DNA of 64,000 bases from Imperialibacter roseus (GTDB lineage Bacteria; Bacteroidota; Bacteroidia; Cytophagales; Cyclobacteriaceae): positions 3,200,417 through 3,264,416 of the forward strand of contig NZ_CP136051.1 of assembly GCF_032999765.1 (NCBI RefSeq). The letters are read 5' to 3'. Below the pieces are notes generated by a model. It did not search any database. It saw only the letters and a list, made by a program, of their open reading frames with translations, and was not told the DNA's origin. Positions 7,375 through 16,191 of this stretch are shown piece by piece; the stretch's first letter is position 1, and the number at the start of each line of letters is the position of its first letter. The position numbers and the translations under genes were made by a program.

Positions 7375-9873
7375 TTATTTTTTTCCTAATGAAATCAAGT
7401 TAGTAAAGAGGCGATAAGCACCCGGAACCCCTGCAGGAAGCTCCCGAAACCATGAATACCCCGTATATACATAATATCCTTTGCCATACTGTGCCACAAG
7501 CAGTCCTCCTGAAAGAGGCTCTTCTCCCGGGTCGTTGCTGCTCAATACTGGCTTGAAATGATCGTCCCACTCCGATGCGAAGTAGAGACCACGCTCCTGC
7601 ACCCAGCCCTCAAAATCTTTTTCTGTGATTTTGTTGGGGTAGCTGAGCACCTCGCTTTTTTCATCCAGGAACCTTACAGGAGCTTCCTCCACTGTCACCC
7701 TGTCCCTCCCAATCTTGATTGGATAGGGGGCTATTTTATCGGTAACCATGCCACCGGAAGTCAGGTATTGGACAATCACCGTTCCACCATTCTCTGTGTA
7801 TTTGAACAGCTTCTCATTTTCATACTTAAGCTGATCCATTGTGTTAAAGGCCCTTACCCCCAAAATGATGGCGTCATACTTTTGCAAATCCTTCGATGCC
7901 ACGTCTTCCACCGTAAGCTCATCAACGGTATAGCCAATTTGTCTTAGGCTCGCCGGAATCTCATCGCCAGGACCCATCAGATAGCCTACAAGCTGCCCCT
8001 TCTTTTCAAGGTCTATTCTCACCACCTGCGCCGAAGATTCAGGAAAGAGCGTTTGCACAGGAATATGTGCGTAGTTGATTTCGATCAGGCCCTTGCTGTA
8101 AATTTTGCCACCAACCGTGGCAACAGCCGTTACCGTGCCGGTTCCCTGCTTTTTCGGTGGTGTTACTGAAAACTCAAACACCTGACTTGCCCCTTTTACT
8201 GCCAGGTTAAATGGCTGGCTGGCTGGTTTCGACTCCCATCCTTTTGGCAAACTAAGGGCAACAGATCCCTCAATATTAGCCTTGCCCGACTTCACTGTTA
8301 CTTGAACCATTCTGGGCTCACTGTCGGCAAACACGTAAACCTTTTCATTGATGTCGGCAAATACAGGTGGTGTCACCACAAAAGGCCTGTAAACCTCGCC
8401 ATCTACCCTATCGTTTCTTTTAAAGATCAAAGGCATTTCCAGGTCCAGCTCCAGGCCATCAACAGCCACGACATAGTTGACCATTACAGCAGGCGGATTT
8501 TCAGGAAGCCCTCTCATTAGTTGATCATCTACAGCATACATTCCAATTGTTCCTTCCTTTTGCAGCCAATAAGGCTGCGAATAAGCCATGCTGGCCGGGA
8601 TAACGAAGCTCTTCTCCAGTTGAAACCCCTGATTGTTTTCCAGTTTTTGATCCAGCGATATACGGTCATTCAAAGCATTGACAACTAGCGCCTTGAGGGT
8701 AAGCGTGGCGGGGGACCGGTTGATTACCTCAAAATTCACTTTTATTGAGTCGCCGGGAGTCACTGCATAGTCATTAGCCTTCGCTTCCAGAAAAAGGCCT
8801 GTGATACCTTTGATAAGTGTTCTGATTTCTTCCTGCTTCACCTCTCTCCAATACACATCACTTATGCCATTCAGTGCCTGATAAGCCTGCATCAAGTCAG
8901 GAAGAATAAGTGTGGGGTTTTCGGGGTCAAAGTTGATAAATGCATTTTCGGTATGAAACGCTACTTTGTCGCCGCCTTTTACCCGCCTCCAGGTGGTTTC
9001 TACACCCTCCATCACATCTTCTTTGGCCGCTTCTCCACCAAGATGCTGAAGGTATTCAACGTTTGTTCCTCTTGAACCAGTGGCACCAAATCCCTGGCTC
9101 TTGTGCATACTCCTGCTTTCAGCAGACAGCTCTGTGTACGACTTTCCCAGCAAGGTGCTATAGGCGCCCACGTCCACGCCAATCCAATCCTTCGAGTCGT
9201 ACTCTCCCGGGTTGGCATAAAACCATCGGGAAGTATTCCAAAGGATGCGTTTCGGCTGCCAGGTGGTGACGTATTTCAGTTGTTCAGGAAATCTCTTTGG
9301 GTCAGCTGCGGCTTTAAAAGCCTCGACTGCCAGAATCGCCGAGGCAGTGTGATGCCCATGGCTCTGTCCGTCTGGTGGGAATCTGGTGATCAAAACGTCG
9401 GGGCGAAATTTTCTGATGTTCCAGATCATGTCTGAAAGCACTTTCTCCCTGTCCCAAATTTGAAATGTCTCCTCCGGGTTCTTTGAGTACCCAAAGTCAT
9501 TGGCTCGTGAAAAAAACTGCTGTCCACCGTCGGTTCTTCTCGCAGCCAGCAGCTCCTGAGTTCTTATCAACCCCAGCAGCTCTCTAATCTCAGGGCCAAT
9601 TAGGTTCTGTCCCCCATCGCCTCGGGTGCAAGCCATGTAGGCGGTTTGGTACAGCCGCTCATTGGCCATATAGGCGATCATCTGCGTGTTCTCGTCGTCC
9701 GGATGAGCCGCTATGTACATAACCGAACCCAGCACATTGAGCTTCTTTAGCATTTGCTTTAGCTCAGCGCCATTGTATCGTGCTGGTTTTTGTGCTTGTA
9801 AAGAAACGGAGAGTAATGTGGCAACAAAGAATAAAACAATAGGTTGGGTAAAGAACCTCTTTTTCAAACGCAT
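7375..9873 (-). CDS. secreted PIG-L (LmbE-like) deacetylase with C-terminal ThuA-like domain
   Basis: The start is placed at the ATG at 9873 because it begins a clean signal peptide (M-R-L-K-K-R-F-F then a hydrophobic stretch to L-Q-A-Q); an ATG 36 bp upstream would put a polar extension in front. The 832-residue product has the PIG-L zinc motif A-H-P-D-D-E (H57-E61) and a downstream G-H-H-T-A-S, as in N-acetylglucosaminyl deacetylases (GlcNAc-PI, MshB, LmbE families). The middle part resembles an immunoglobulin-like NEW3-type domain and the last ~230 residues resemble a ThuA/class-I glutamine-amidotransferase-like fold (Y-D-A-I-I-L-G-V-R-A-F-N, then G-G-T-V-I-V-Q-Y). The natural substrate is unknown; an exported glycan or glycoconjugate is likely. 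First gene of the probable operon with the small membrane protein and symporter. Confidence 0.85.
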   Translation of the reverse strand: MRLKKRFFTQPIVLFFVATLLSVSLQAQKPARYNGAELKQMLKKLNVLGSVMYIAAHPDDENTQMIAYMANERLYQTAYMACTRGDGGQNLIGPEIRELLGLIRTQELLAARRTDGGQQFFSRANDFGYSKNPEETFQIWDREKVLSDMIWNIRKFRPDVLITRFPPDGQSHGHHTASAILAVEAFKAAADPKRFPEQLKYVTTWQPKRILWNTSRWFYANPGEYDSKDWIGVDVGAYSTLLGKSYTELSAESRSMHKSQGFGATGSRGTNVEYLQHLGGEAAKEDVMEGVETTWRRVKGGDKVAFHTENAFINFDPENPTLILPDLMQAYQALNGISDVYWREVKQEEIRTLIKGITGLFLEAKANDYAVTPGDSIKVNFEVINRSPATLTLKALVVNALNDRISLDQKLENNQGFQLEKSFVIPASMAYSQPYWLQKEGTIGMYAVDDQLMRGLPENPPAVMVNYVVAVDGLELDLEMPLIFKRNDRVDGEVYRPFVVTPPVFADINEKVYVFADSEPRMVQVTVKSGKANIEGSVALSLPKGWESKPASQPFNLAVKGASQVFEFSVTPPKKQGTGTVTAVATVGGKIYSKGLIEINYAHIPVQTLFPESSAQVVRIDLEKKGQLVGYLMGPGDEIPASLRQIGYTVDELTVEDVASKDLQKYDAIILGVRAFNTMDQLKYENEKLFKYTENGGTVIVQYLTSGGMVTDKIAPYPIKIGRDRVTVEEAPVRFLDEKSEVLSYPNKITEKDFEGWVQERGLYFASEWDDHFKPVLSSNDPGEEPLSGGLLVAQYGKGYYVYTGYSWFRELPAGVPGAYRLFTNLISLGKK

Positions 9874-9982
9874 AGACAGGTGGTTTAACTTGCAACTTAA
9901 ACGCCTCAAAGTTAGGAAGGTTTGGAAAATTAATCGGGTGGTGAAATAGCAGGAGTAGTGGCAGAACTGTCAGGTTAGGCAC

Positions 9983-10023
9983 AAAAGAAAGACCACAGGG
10001 CTATTACCTCCGTGGTCTTTCTT
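9983..10023 (-). terminator. Rho-independent terminator of the peroxiredoxin gene
   Basis: Inverted repeat with 12-bp arms AAGAAAGACCAC (9985-9996) and GTGGTCTTTCTT (10012-10023). Read on the minus strand the stem is followed by TTTTGTG. It lies 27 bp past the end of the peroxiredoxin gene. Confidence 0.8.
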
Positions 10024-10049
10024 AATGAGTTGAAATCAACCTCCTTTGC

Positions 10050-10688
10050 CTACAAATTAGGCTGGGGAGTAAGCCTCAGGTACGGCTTTATCTTCTTATA
10101 TCCTTTGGGGAACTTCTTGTCTGCATCTTCATCGCTGATAGCCGGTGCGATCACCACTTCCTGACCACTTTCCCAGTTAGCCGGAGTAGCTACTGAATAA
10201 TTGGCTGTTAGCTGCAGGCTGTCGATCACTCTCAACAACTCGTTGAAGTTTCTGCCGGTAGAAGCCGGATACGTAATCATCAGCTTTACTTTTTTGTCGG
10301 GGCCAATGATGAACACGGATCTCACCGTCAGCTTTTCGTTGGCATTTGGGTGAATCATGTCGTACAACTCAGCCACTTTCCTGTCGCCATCTGCAATGAT
10401 CGGGAAATTCACATTCGTATTTTGGGTCTCGTTGATGTCTTTGATCCAGCTATTGTGGCTATCCAGTGGGTCAACGCTGAGTGCCACCACTTTCACGTTC
10501 CGCTTTTCAAATTCACCTTTGAGCTTGGCTGTTGTTCCCAGTTCGGTAGTACAAACTGGTGTAAAATCGGCAGGGTGCGAGAACAATATACCCCAGCCAT
10601 TGCCCAGCCATTCGTGAAAGCTGATAGGCCCTTCTGTCGTTTCTGCTTTGAAATCCGGCGCTATATCGCCAAGTCTTAGTGTTGCCAT
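10050..10688 (-). CDS. 1-Cys (Prx6-type) peroxiredoxin
   Basis: A 212-residue cytosolic thiol peroxidase. The peroxidatic cysteine is C46 in H-P-A-D-F-T-P-V-C-T-T-E, and a matching R-S-V-F-I-I-G-P-D-K-K follows near residue 123. The length, the PVCTTE signature and the long C-terminal arm (G-Y-K-K-I-K-P-Y-L-R near the end) fit the Prx6/1-Cys class, which reduces H2O2 and organic or lipid hydroperoxides. No second conserved resolving cysteine is visible. The gene stands alone with its own terminator; nothing nearby suggests OxyR control. Confidence 0.93.
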   Translation of the reverse strand: MATLRLGDIAPDFKAETTEGPISFHEWLGNGWGILFSHPADFTPVCTTELGTTAKLKGEFEKRNVKVVALSVDPLDSHNSWIKDINETQNTNVNFPIIADGDRKVAELYDMIHPNANEKLTVRSVFIIGPDKKVKLMITYPASTGRNFNELLRVIDSLQLTANYSVATPANWESGQEVVIAPAISDEDADKKFPKGYKKIKPYLRLTPQPNL

Positions 10689-10784
10689 AATTGATGTTTA
10701 TTAATCTACTTAATTGATAGAATAAAGGTAAAGTACTTCACCAGAACTTTACAACACCGGACAATGAAAAAGAGTTTGGGGAAA

Positions 10785-11483
10785 TTAAAATCCTGTGCCA
10801 GTGGTATCGGCTGCGTCCAGAGGTAGCTCAGGCTCCAAAGCTTCGTCCTTTGGCTTTTTGTCCCTTTTCCGGAAAAGTCCTTTCTTTTCTACAGGGGATT
10901 CATTGCCCAGGGAATCCAATTGCGGCGTAGCTGCTCCATCAGATTGAAGCGAGTCTTCTGCAGCCGGCACCTCTTTAGGTGCCACGAATACCTCGCCAAA
11001 CAGCTTGTTGTAGAATATCTGCTCTTCGTTAAACTGGTCTTTGGGATCGTAGTTTCTGATATACTTCTTCGGTGCAGGCTTTGTTGGAGGCGCTGTAGCA
11101 GGTTTGTCTACACCTGATGAGTCAGTTGACGCAGGCGCCAGTGAATCTGCAGCAGCCATTTCATCCTGATACAAATCTTCATCGAACGTAACCGAATCAG
11201 CAGAAATAGGAACGAACTGGTTCTCCATTTTCACTGTCTTCAGGTTATAATTCTTGACCAGATAAGGATCACGGGTGATAATACCATTCTTATTCTTCTT
11301 CACCCAGGGCCCATATTTAGGCATAGAATCAGGGCCGAATGGCGAGAAAGCCAACATCCGCAGTGAGTCGTCAAGGATAAAGGTGCTTTGAAAGGCAGGG
11401 CAAATTTGATTGCTTTTACAGGAGATCAGTCCGGCAATTGTTATAACTACAATTAAAAAATAAAGGCCAGAGCGATATCTCAT
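10785..11483 (-). CDS. hypothetical lipoprotein with acidic, Pro/Lys-rich C-terminal half
   Basis: A 232-residue protein with a lipobox G-L-I-S-C (Cys22). The first ~85 residues after the lipidated Cys look ordered (C-P-A-F-Q-S...P-K-Y-G-P-W-V-K-K) and mention of no known enzyme motif can be made; the remaining half is low-complexity, rich in D, E, P, A and K, and probably disordered. Similar short lipoproteins are common in Bacteroidota and have no assigned function. It is separated by ~100 bp from the peroxiredoxin gene downstream and is likely its own transcript or the first gene before it. Confidence 0.7.
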   Translation of the reverse strand: MRYRSGLYFLIVVITIAGLISCKSNQICPAFQSTFILDDSLRMLAFSPFGPDSMPKYGPWVKKNKNGIITRDPYLVKNYNLKTVKMENQFVPISADSVTFDEDLYQDEMAAADSLAPASTDSSGVDKPATAPPTKPAPKKYIRNYDPKDQFNEEQIFYNKLFGEVFVAPKEVPAAEDSLQSDGAATPQLDSLGNESPVEKKGLFRKRDKKPKDEALEPELPLDAADTTGTGF

Positions 11484-11607
11484 TAAATGCCGATGGGTTG
11501 ATAGTCAGTCAGACTGAAAATTGTATTATAAAAAGCTAGCCGGCGATATTTGATTTACTAGTAAACGCCAAATATAAAAATATTATTGGAGGCGAAAAAG
11601 GTTCTTT

Positions 11608-12318
11608 CTATTTGATCATCTCTTCAACTATGGGGAAGATTTCGGATACCCATTGAGTATACATCTTTCCTGAAGGATGCAAACCATCGCTTGCCACCAA
11701 TTCAGGATCGTTGGCTGCTTCTCTCGACCCCGGGGTGATGTTTACAAATGCCACGCCAAACTTTTTGGAAATAGCCTCAGCTGCTCTATTAAAGGCATCT
11801 ATCTCCTTCCCTATCTTCTCAGGGTTTCGGTCAGCGGCGAAAGGGGTGACACCATAATCAGGAATACTAACCACGAACACCTTTTCAGCTTTTCCATCTG
11901 CAAAGTTGATGGCTTGTACCAAAAGCGCTTCAAATTGCCTCTTGTATTCATCAAGCGAGCGGCCCCTGTATTGGTTATTCACGCCGATCAGCAAAGATAC
12001 AAGATCATACGGGGGCTTCGGGGAGGCCTTTTCAATACCTTTTTGCAGCTCATCGGTAGTCCAGCCAGTGGTGGCGATAATTTTCGGAGGTGCCACGGAG
12101 ACCCCACTTTGGCTAAGCGCAGCAGCCAGCTGAACAGGCCACCTCTCGTTTTCAGCAACGCTTTCACCAATGGTGTAGGAATCACCAAGTGCCAAAAACT
12201 TCAAACTGCCGACCTGATCCATACTTTCAGTATTTTGTTTATTTTCCTCGTTGCACCCCAAAAGTGCTATATACGAAAGTAGGAAAATGGCTAGAAAAGT
12301 GTATTTCGATTTACTCAT
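11608..12318 (-). CDS. SGNH/GDSL-family esterase lipoprotein
   Basis: From the ATG at 12318 the product is 236 residues with a lipobox A-L-L-G-C (Cys22). The SGNH hydrolase blocks are present: block I G-D-S (Ser47, nucleophile), the G-V-N of block III (oxyanion Asn), and block V D-G-L-H-P (D211, H214). Members cleave acyl or acetyl esters of lipids or glycans in the envelope; the substrate is not predictable. Another ATG at 12327 is possible. The 5' end overlaps the end of the MmcQ/YjbR gene by 8 bp, making it the last gene of the ispG-led cluster. Confidence 0.87.
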   Translation of the reverse strand: MSKSKYTFLAIFLLSYIALLGCNEENKQNTESMDQVGSLKFLALGDSYTIGESVAENERWPVQLAAALSQSGVSVAPPKIIATTGWTTDELQKGIEKASPKPPYDLVSLLIGVNNQYRGRSLDEYKRQFEALLVQAINFADGKAEKVFVVSIPDYGVTPFAADRNPEKIGKEIDAFNRAAEAISKKFGVAFVNITPGSREAANDPELVASDGLHPSGKMYTQWVSEIFPIVEEMIK

Positions 12319-12667
12319 AGTTGGCAAGCTCCTCCTTCAATTTCTTTGGCAGGCTGTCAACAATCAACGTATAGGAGTGATCGATCAATTCGTACAATAG
12401 TTTGTCTCCTACCGACCCATCGGTGTCCACGGTGTTCCAGTGCTGCTTGTTCATATGGTAGCCGGGCTTAATTCCTTCGTAACTTTCTCTTAGCTGAATG
12501 GCCCTGTCGGGATCGCATTTGAGATTGATGGTTCTGAAAAGCTCCACGTCGGCAAGGGCAAACATCTTGCCCATTACTTTAAACACGAGCGTATTGCTGT
12601 CAAAAGGGAATCCCTCGGTGACACCGGGTTTGCGAATGCAATACTCTCTATACTCTTCTATATTCAT
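12311..12667 (-). CDS. MmcQ/YjbR family protein
   Basis: A 118-residue protein of the MmcQ/YjbR (DUF419) family, recognised from the C-x-x-K-P-G-V-T-E-x-F-P-F N-terminus, K-V-x-G-K-M-F-A-L in the middle, and K-P-G-Y-H-M-N-K-Q-H-W-N-T-V. The fold is a double-wing DNA-binding-like structure, but no cellular role is firmly known. Its ATG overlaps the stop of the preceding small membrane gene (TAATG) and its end overlaps the SGNH esterase start, so translation is probably coupled. Confidence 0.88.
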   Translation of the reverse strand: MNIEEYREYCIRKPGVTEGFPFDSNTLVFKVMGKMFALADVELFRTINLKCDPDRAIQLRESYEGIKPGYHMNKQHWNTVDTDGSVGDKLLYELIDHSYTLIVDSLPKKLKEELANYE

Positions 12668-12867
12668 TACATCAAGCGGCGAATGGTCCAGATAATTAGT
12701 GCCATTAAAAATAAAAGGATCGATATTTTGTTGATCCCATGCATCATCCTAAGGTTGAAGTTTGGCTTGTTATTGGGATCCTTTTTACGGAAGTAGTATT
12801 TAAACACTTCGCTAAAGTCGAAGTAGTTGGTGCTTTCTTTCTTTTCCTGATTCTCTGAGTTTGCCAT
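12667..12867 (-). CDS. small single-pass membrane protein (DUF6728-like)
   Basis: A 66-residue protein beginning M-A-N-S-E-N-Q at 12867, only 5 bp after the ispG stop; an upstream in-frame ATG at 12903 would overlap ispG and adds an unlikely polar leader. It has E-V-F-K-Y-Y-F-R-K-K-D-P-N, then F-N-L-R-M-M-H-G-I-N-K-I-S, then a single transmembrane helix near the C-terminus. This pattern matches a small Bacteroidota-only family that I recall as DUF6728; the function is unknown. Its TAA overlaps the ATG of the MmcQ/YjbR gene. Confidence 0.72.
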   Translation of the reverse strand: MANSENQEKKESTNYFDFSEVFKYYFRKKDPNNKPNFNLRMMHGINKISILLFLMALIIWTIRRLM

Positions 12868-12872
12868 ACTGG

Positions 12873-14867
12873 TTATGCCTCCACTTTTTCGGGATCCGTC
12901 CATCGGCCGTCATCCCTGATGATTTCTATTAATTCGTCCACTGCCTTTGCTGAGGCGACTGACCTTTTCACTACCTCCTTGCCTTTGTACAGGGTGATTT
13001 TACCTTTGCCTGAGCCCACATAGCCATAATCGGCATCGGCCATTTCACCCGGACCGTTTACAATGCAACCCATGATACCAATCTTCACGCCTTTCAGGTG
13101 ATCAGTGCGCTTGCGAATCATGGCGGTGGTTTCCTGCAGGTCAAACAGCGTTCTGCCACAAGAAGGGCAAGAAATGTATTCGGTCTTCGACATTCTGGTG
13201 CGAGCCGCCTGCAAAATGCCGAACGAAGTGTCGTTGTACAGCTTAATCTGCGGCTTGACAGCGTCGTTCCCTTCCAGCGTTTGATTGGCCCAACCCAACA
13301 TAATGCCGTCGCCGTAGCCATCGATAAGCAGTCCGCCTACGTCGGTGGAAGCAAATAACATCAGTTTGTCGTCAGAAATGGGCTCAAAATCTCGCCGGAT
13401 AATAACTGGTAACTTCACTCCTGCGTCCTCCAGCACAAAGAACATTCGGCGCAGCGCAGGGTAGGCATGTGCATTGTCTGTTTTTATAATGAGCACAATG
13501 TTCTTCCTAGCGGCCAGCATTTTCCAGTCAACATCAAAAGCTTCCTCATCCGAGAGCTGAACAAAATTGAGCTCCGGGTGCAATTTGGCAATGCTTAAAT
13601 CGTTGATATCAATCAGCGGATAAGTGTTTTTCTGATCAGCATGGTTAACCCAAACGGCGTAGTCTATGATCTCTCTCAGGCCATTGGGCAACATAAACGG
13701 AACTGGCGTGCTTCCTGAATACACATAGTCAGTGCCGTAGTCGTTCATTCTCCATTTGTCGGGCTCCGGTAGATAAAAATGACCCGTTACCTTCAAATCA
13801 GGATACTCCGGGTTTTGCAGTCTGCTGATGTCCGTAATTACCCGGGGAACATTGTCACCACCGATATTGGAGACTTCCTGAGAATGGCGTTTCGTGTATT
13901 CGAAGGGGCTGTAAGGCGGATTTTCAACCGGAACAATGGTGTTGTGCCTAGCCCGGTGATCATATCTTTCGACCAATGCGCTCGCCACTGGCAGCTCCAG
14001 CTCAGGCTCTTCAGTCAACGACACCCTGACTGTATCACCCAAACCGTCCTCCAGCAAAGTGCCGATGCCCACAGCCGATTTGATTCTGCCGTCCTCAGCC
14101 TCACCAGCCTCAGTTACTCCCAAATGCAGCGGATAGGGCTTGAATCCCTCGTCGTCCAGCATCTTCACCAAAAGGCGGTAGGCCTGCACCATCACCTGGG
14201 TATTGCTCGACTTCATGGACAGCACAATGTTGTAGTAGTTCAACTCTTCAGCAATCCGCAGAAACTCCAGGGCCGACTCCACCATGCCGAGTGGTGTGTC
14301 GCCATAGCGGCTCATAATGCGATCGGAAAGTGAACCATGATTGGTGCCAATGCGCATGGCAGTGCCATACTCCTTGCAGATCTTTACCAGCGGAATAAAC
14401 TTCTCCCTGATGCGTTCCAACTCCTGCTGATAAGCGTCGTCGGTGTAGTCAATGACTTCAAATTTCTTCTTGTCGGCATAGTTGCCGGGATTCACCCTTA
14501 CCTTTTCCACAATTCTTGCGGCAAGCTCAGCTGCATTGGGGGTAAAGTGAATATCAGCTACCAACGGTGTGTTATAACCCCTTTTTACCAGCTCTTTTTT
14601 GATGGCCTCCAGGTTCTGAGCTTCCTTCACGCTGGGAGCCGTGATGCGGACGTATTCACATCCTGCCTCAATCATTCTGATAGACTGCTCAACCGACCCC
14701 ATTGTATCCATGGTATCGATAGTAGTCATCGACTGCACCCTGATCGGGTGATGAGCGCCCATAGGAGTATCTCCAATGGTTACCTCAATGGTTTTTCGTC
14801 TCGAATAAGAAGTGAGACTGTTGCAGAAGTTGATTTTCGACAAAAGGGCTGCGTCCGCAGTGTGCAT
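12873..14867 (-). CDS. ispG: 4-hydroxy-3-methylbut-2-en-1-yl diphosphate synthase (IspG/GcpE), long form
   Basis: A 664-residue enzyme of the MEP isoprenoid pathway that reductively converts MEcPP to HMBPP with a [4Fe-4S] cluster. The N-terminal TIM-barrel starts with T-I-E-V-T-I-G-D...H-P-I-R-V-Q-S-M-T-T. The C-terminal Fe-S domain has C567 and C570 in I-S-C-P-S-C-G-R and C601 in M-G-C-I-V-N-G-P-G-E, where E608 is the fourth cluster-region residue. The length, against ~370 residues in E. coli, reflects the extra central domain found in plants and Bacteroidota. It leads a tightly packed minus-strand cluster (small membrane protein, MmcQ/YjbR, SGNH esterase). Confidence 0.96.
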   Translation of the reverse strand: MHTADAALLSKINFCNSLTSYSRRKTIEVTIGDTPMGAHHPIRVQSMTTIDTMDTMGSVEQSIRMIEAGCEYVRITAPSVKEAQNLEAIKKELVKRGYNTPLVADIHFTPNAAELAARIVEKVRVNPGNYADKKKFEVIDYTDDAYQQELERIREKFIPLVKICKEYGTAMRIGTNHGSLSDRIMSRYGDTPLGMVESALEFLRIAEELNYYNIVLSMKSSNTQVMVQAYRLLVKMLDDEGFKPYPLHLGVTEAGEAEDGRIKSAVGIGTLLEDGLGDTVRVSLTEEPELELPVASALVERYDHRARHNTIVPVENPPYSPFEYTKRHSQEVSNIGGDNVPRVITDISRLQNPEYPDLKVTGHFYLPEPDKWRMNDYGTDYVYSGSTPVPFMLPNGLREIIDYAVWVNHADQKNTYPLIDINDLSIAKLHPELNFVQLSDEEAFDVDWKMLAARKNIVLIIKTDNAHAYPALRRMFFVLEDAGVKLPVIIRRDFEPISDDKLMLFASTDVGGLLIDGYGDGIMLGWANQTLEGNDAVKPQIKLYNDTSFGILQAARTRMSKTEYISCPSCGRTLFDLQETTAMIRKRTDHLKGVKIGIMGCIVNGPGEMADADYGYVGSGKGKITLYKGKEVVKRSVASAKAVDELIEIIRDDGRWTDPEKVEA

Positions 14868-14891
14868 AAACTAATGGTATAATAGATTCCG

Positions 14892-14899
14892 CAAAGTTA
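14892..14899 (-). promoter_or_regulatory. possible -7 box of the ispG promoter
   Basis: On the minus strand TAACTTTG matches the TAnnTTTG -7 consensus of Bacteroidota and lies about 25 bp before the ispG start. No convincing -33 TTTG is seen at the right spacing, so this is tentative. Confidence 0.3.
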
Positions 14900-15306
14900 A
14901 CTAATAAAGTGTTTAAGTGTTTGGAAGTGGAGGAGGAAAGAGTGGCCGGGAGGTTTGAAGACGGAAGACCGGAGTCGGGAGAGGCGTTGGTAGGTGAACT
15001 GGCCTGAGCGGTGGAGACGACAGCCTCCAGTGAGGGTCTGAAAGACAGGAGGCCAAGTACGGCTGAGAACCCTGGTACATAGGGCTTTATCCGATGTGGC
15101 GGTATATCGCTTCGTCCAGGCCCTTTCAGGGGCGCCCCGGCTCTCGGCTTTGATGATGACAAGCCCTGAAAGGGCGACATACACCCAGGATGGCGGTGAA
15201 GCCCCATCCTGAAAAATGGTGCTCAGAAAAACACCCGGTGTCTAACGGCTCTTGCTTGGTGGCTAGTTGCCGTACCGACACCTACAAGCACCATCCTGAA
15301 AAACCA
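14900..15306. repeat. intergenic stretch with palindromic repeats (families B and E)
   Basis: About 400 bp without a gene. It contains GCCCTTTCAGGG (15120-15131) and its inverse CCCTGAAAGGGC (15164-15175), which could form a long hairpin; a 13-bp direct repeat CCATCCTGAAAAA at 15204-15216 and 15291-15303; and a segment at 15241-15283 (acggctcttgct...ccgacacct) that recurs at 53061-53104. Related CCCTTTCAGGGGCGCC motifs occur near 32.6, 33.0 and 33.9 kb. No coding signal is visible. Confidence 0.65.
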
Positions 15307-16014
15307 TCAAATATCTCCCAGTTGAGGCCTGATCAAAATGTCTTCTACAACCGACCTGGGTGATAAACTATACGCTGCCCACACCATGGTGGCCACATCT
15401 TCTATCGGAATAAAACGCTCTTCGGGTATATCAGCCTTCTCCCAGCTGGCTGTAAAGGTTGCTCCCGGCAGCACTGAGCTGACCCTGATCCCAAAAGGCT
15501 TCATTTCTTCCCGCAGCACCTTGCTCATGCCGTACATGGCAAACTTGCTGATGGCATAGCTGCCCCCATTGGCATAGGCAACAATGCTGGCAATCGAACA
15601 AATATTAAAGATGTGGCCCTTGCCAGCCTCTTTCATTTCGGGAATAATTCCTCTCGAAAGGTGATAAGCACTGTACAGGTTGGTGTCAATCATTGTTTCC
15701 AATGCGCCCTCCTCTTCAGTATGCACCTGCCCGGGGATAAACACACCCGTGTTGTTGACGAGCACGTCTACTGGCCTGCCTGTTTTTTTAACAAATTGCA
15801 GAAAGGCATCAACTTCAGCTCTTTTGCTTAGGTCGGCTTTAAAAGTGTGCACTACAGCTTTAGGCGCCATCTTACTTACCGCCGTTTTCAACGACGCAAG
15901 CTGGTCTTCTGACCTTGCACAGGTGACTACGTCAAACCCATGCTGAACAAACGCTTCAATAATACCCCTGCCAATGCCTTTTGTGCCCCCAGTGACAACA
16001 ATTAATTTATTCAT
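15307..16014 (-). CDS. short-chain dehydrogenase/reductase (SDR)
   Basis: A 235-residue classical SDR. The ATG at 16014 directly precedes N-K-L-I-V-V-T-G-G-T-K-G-I-G, the Rossmann dinucleotide motif T-G-x3-G-x-G at residues 8-15; an upstream in-frame start would add 29 unrelated residues. The N-N-T-G structural motif and catalytic Y153-x3-K157 are present, with S-I-A-S-I before them. The substrate cannot be told from sequence. It stands alone, divergent from mlaE. Confidence 0.9.
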   Translation of the reverse strand: MNKLIVVTGGTKGIGRGIIEAFVQHGFDVVTCARSEDQLASLKTAVSKMAPKAVVHTFKADLSKRAEVDAFLQFVKKTGRPVDVLVNNTGVFIPGQVHTEEEGALETMIDTNLYSAYHLSRGIIPEMKEAGKGHIFNICSIASIVAYANGGSYAISKFAMYGMSKVLREEMKPFGIRVSSVLPGATFTASWEKADIPEERFIPIEDVATMVWAAYSLSPRSVVEDILIRPQLGDI

Positions 16015-16191
16015 TTTACTATCGTTTAACCTGACTTTCAAGCAACTAAGTGCCGGATTCTCTTTAAAATTGTGGAATTGCGCTACCCGAAGGGTAACCA
16101 ATATCCCCGAAAGTTAGTTTAATCTTCTTTTTTCCTGTCCGAAACTTTCTTTAACGGTGGGGATGTTTTTTCTTGGAACAAATTTGAGCAA

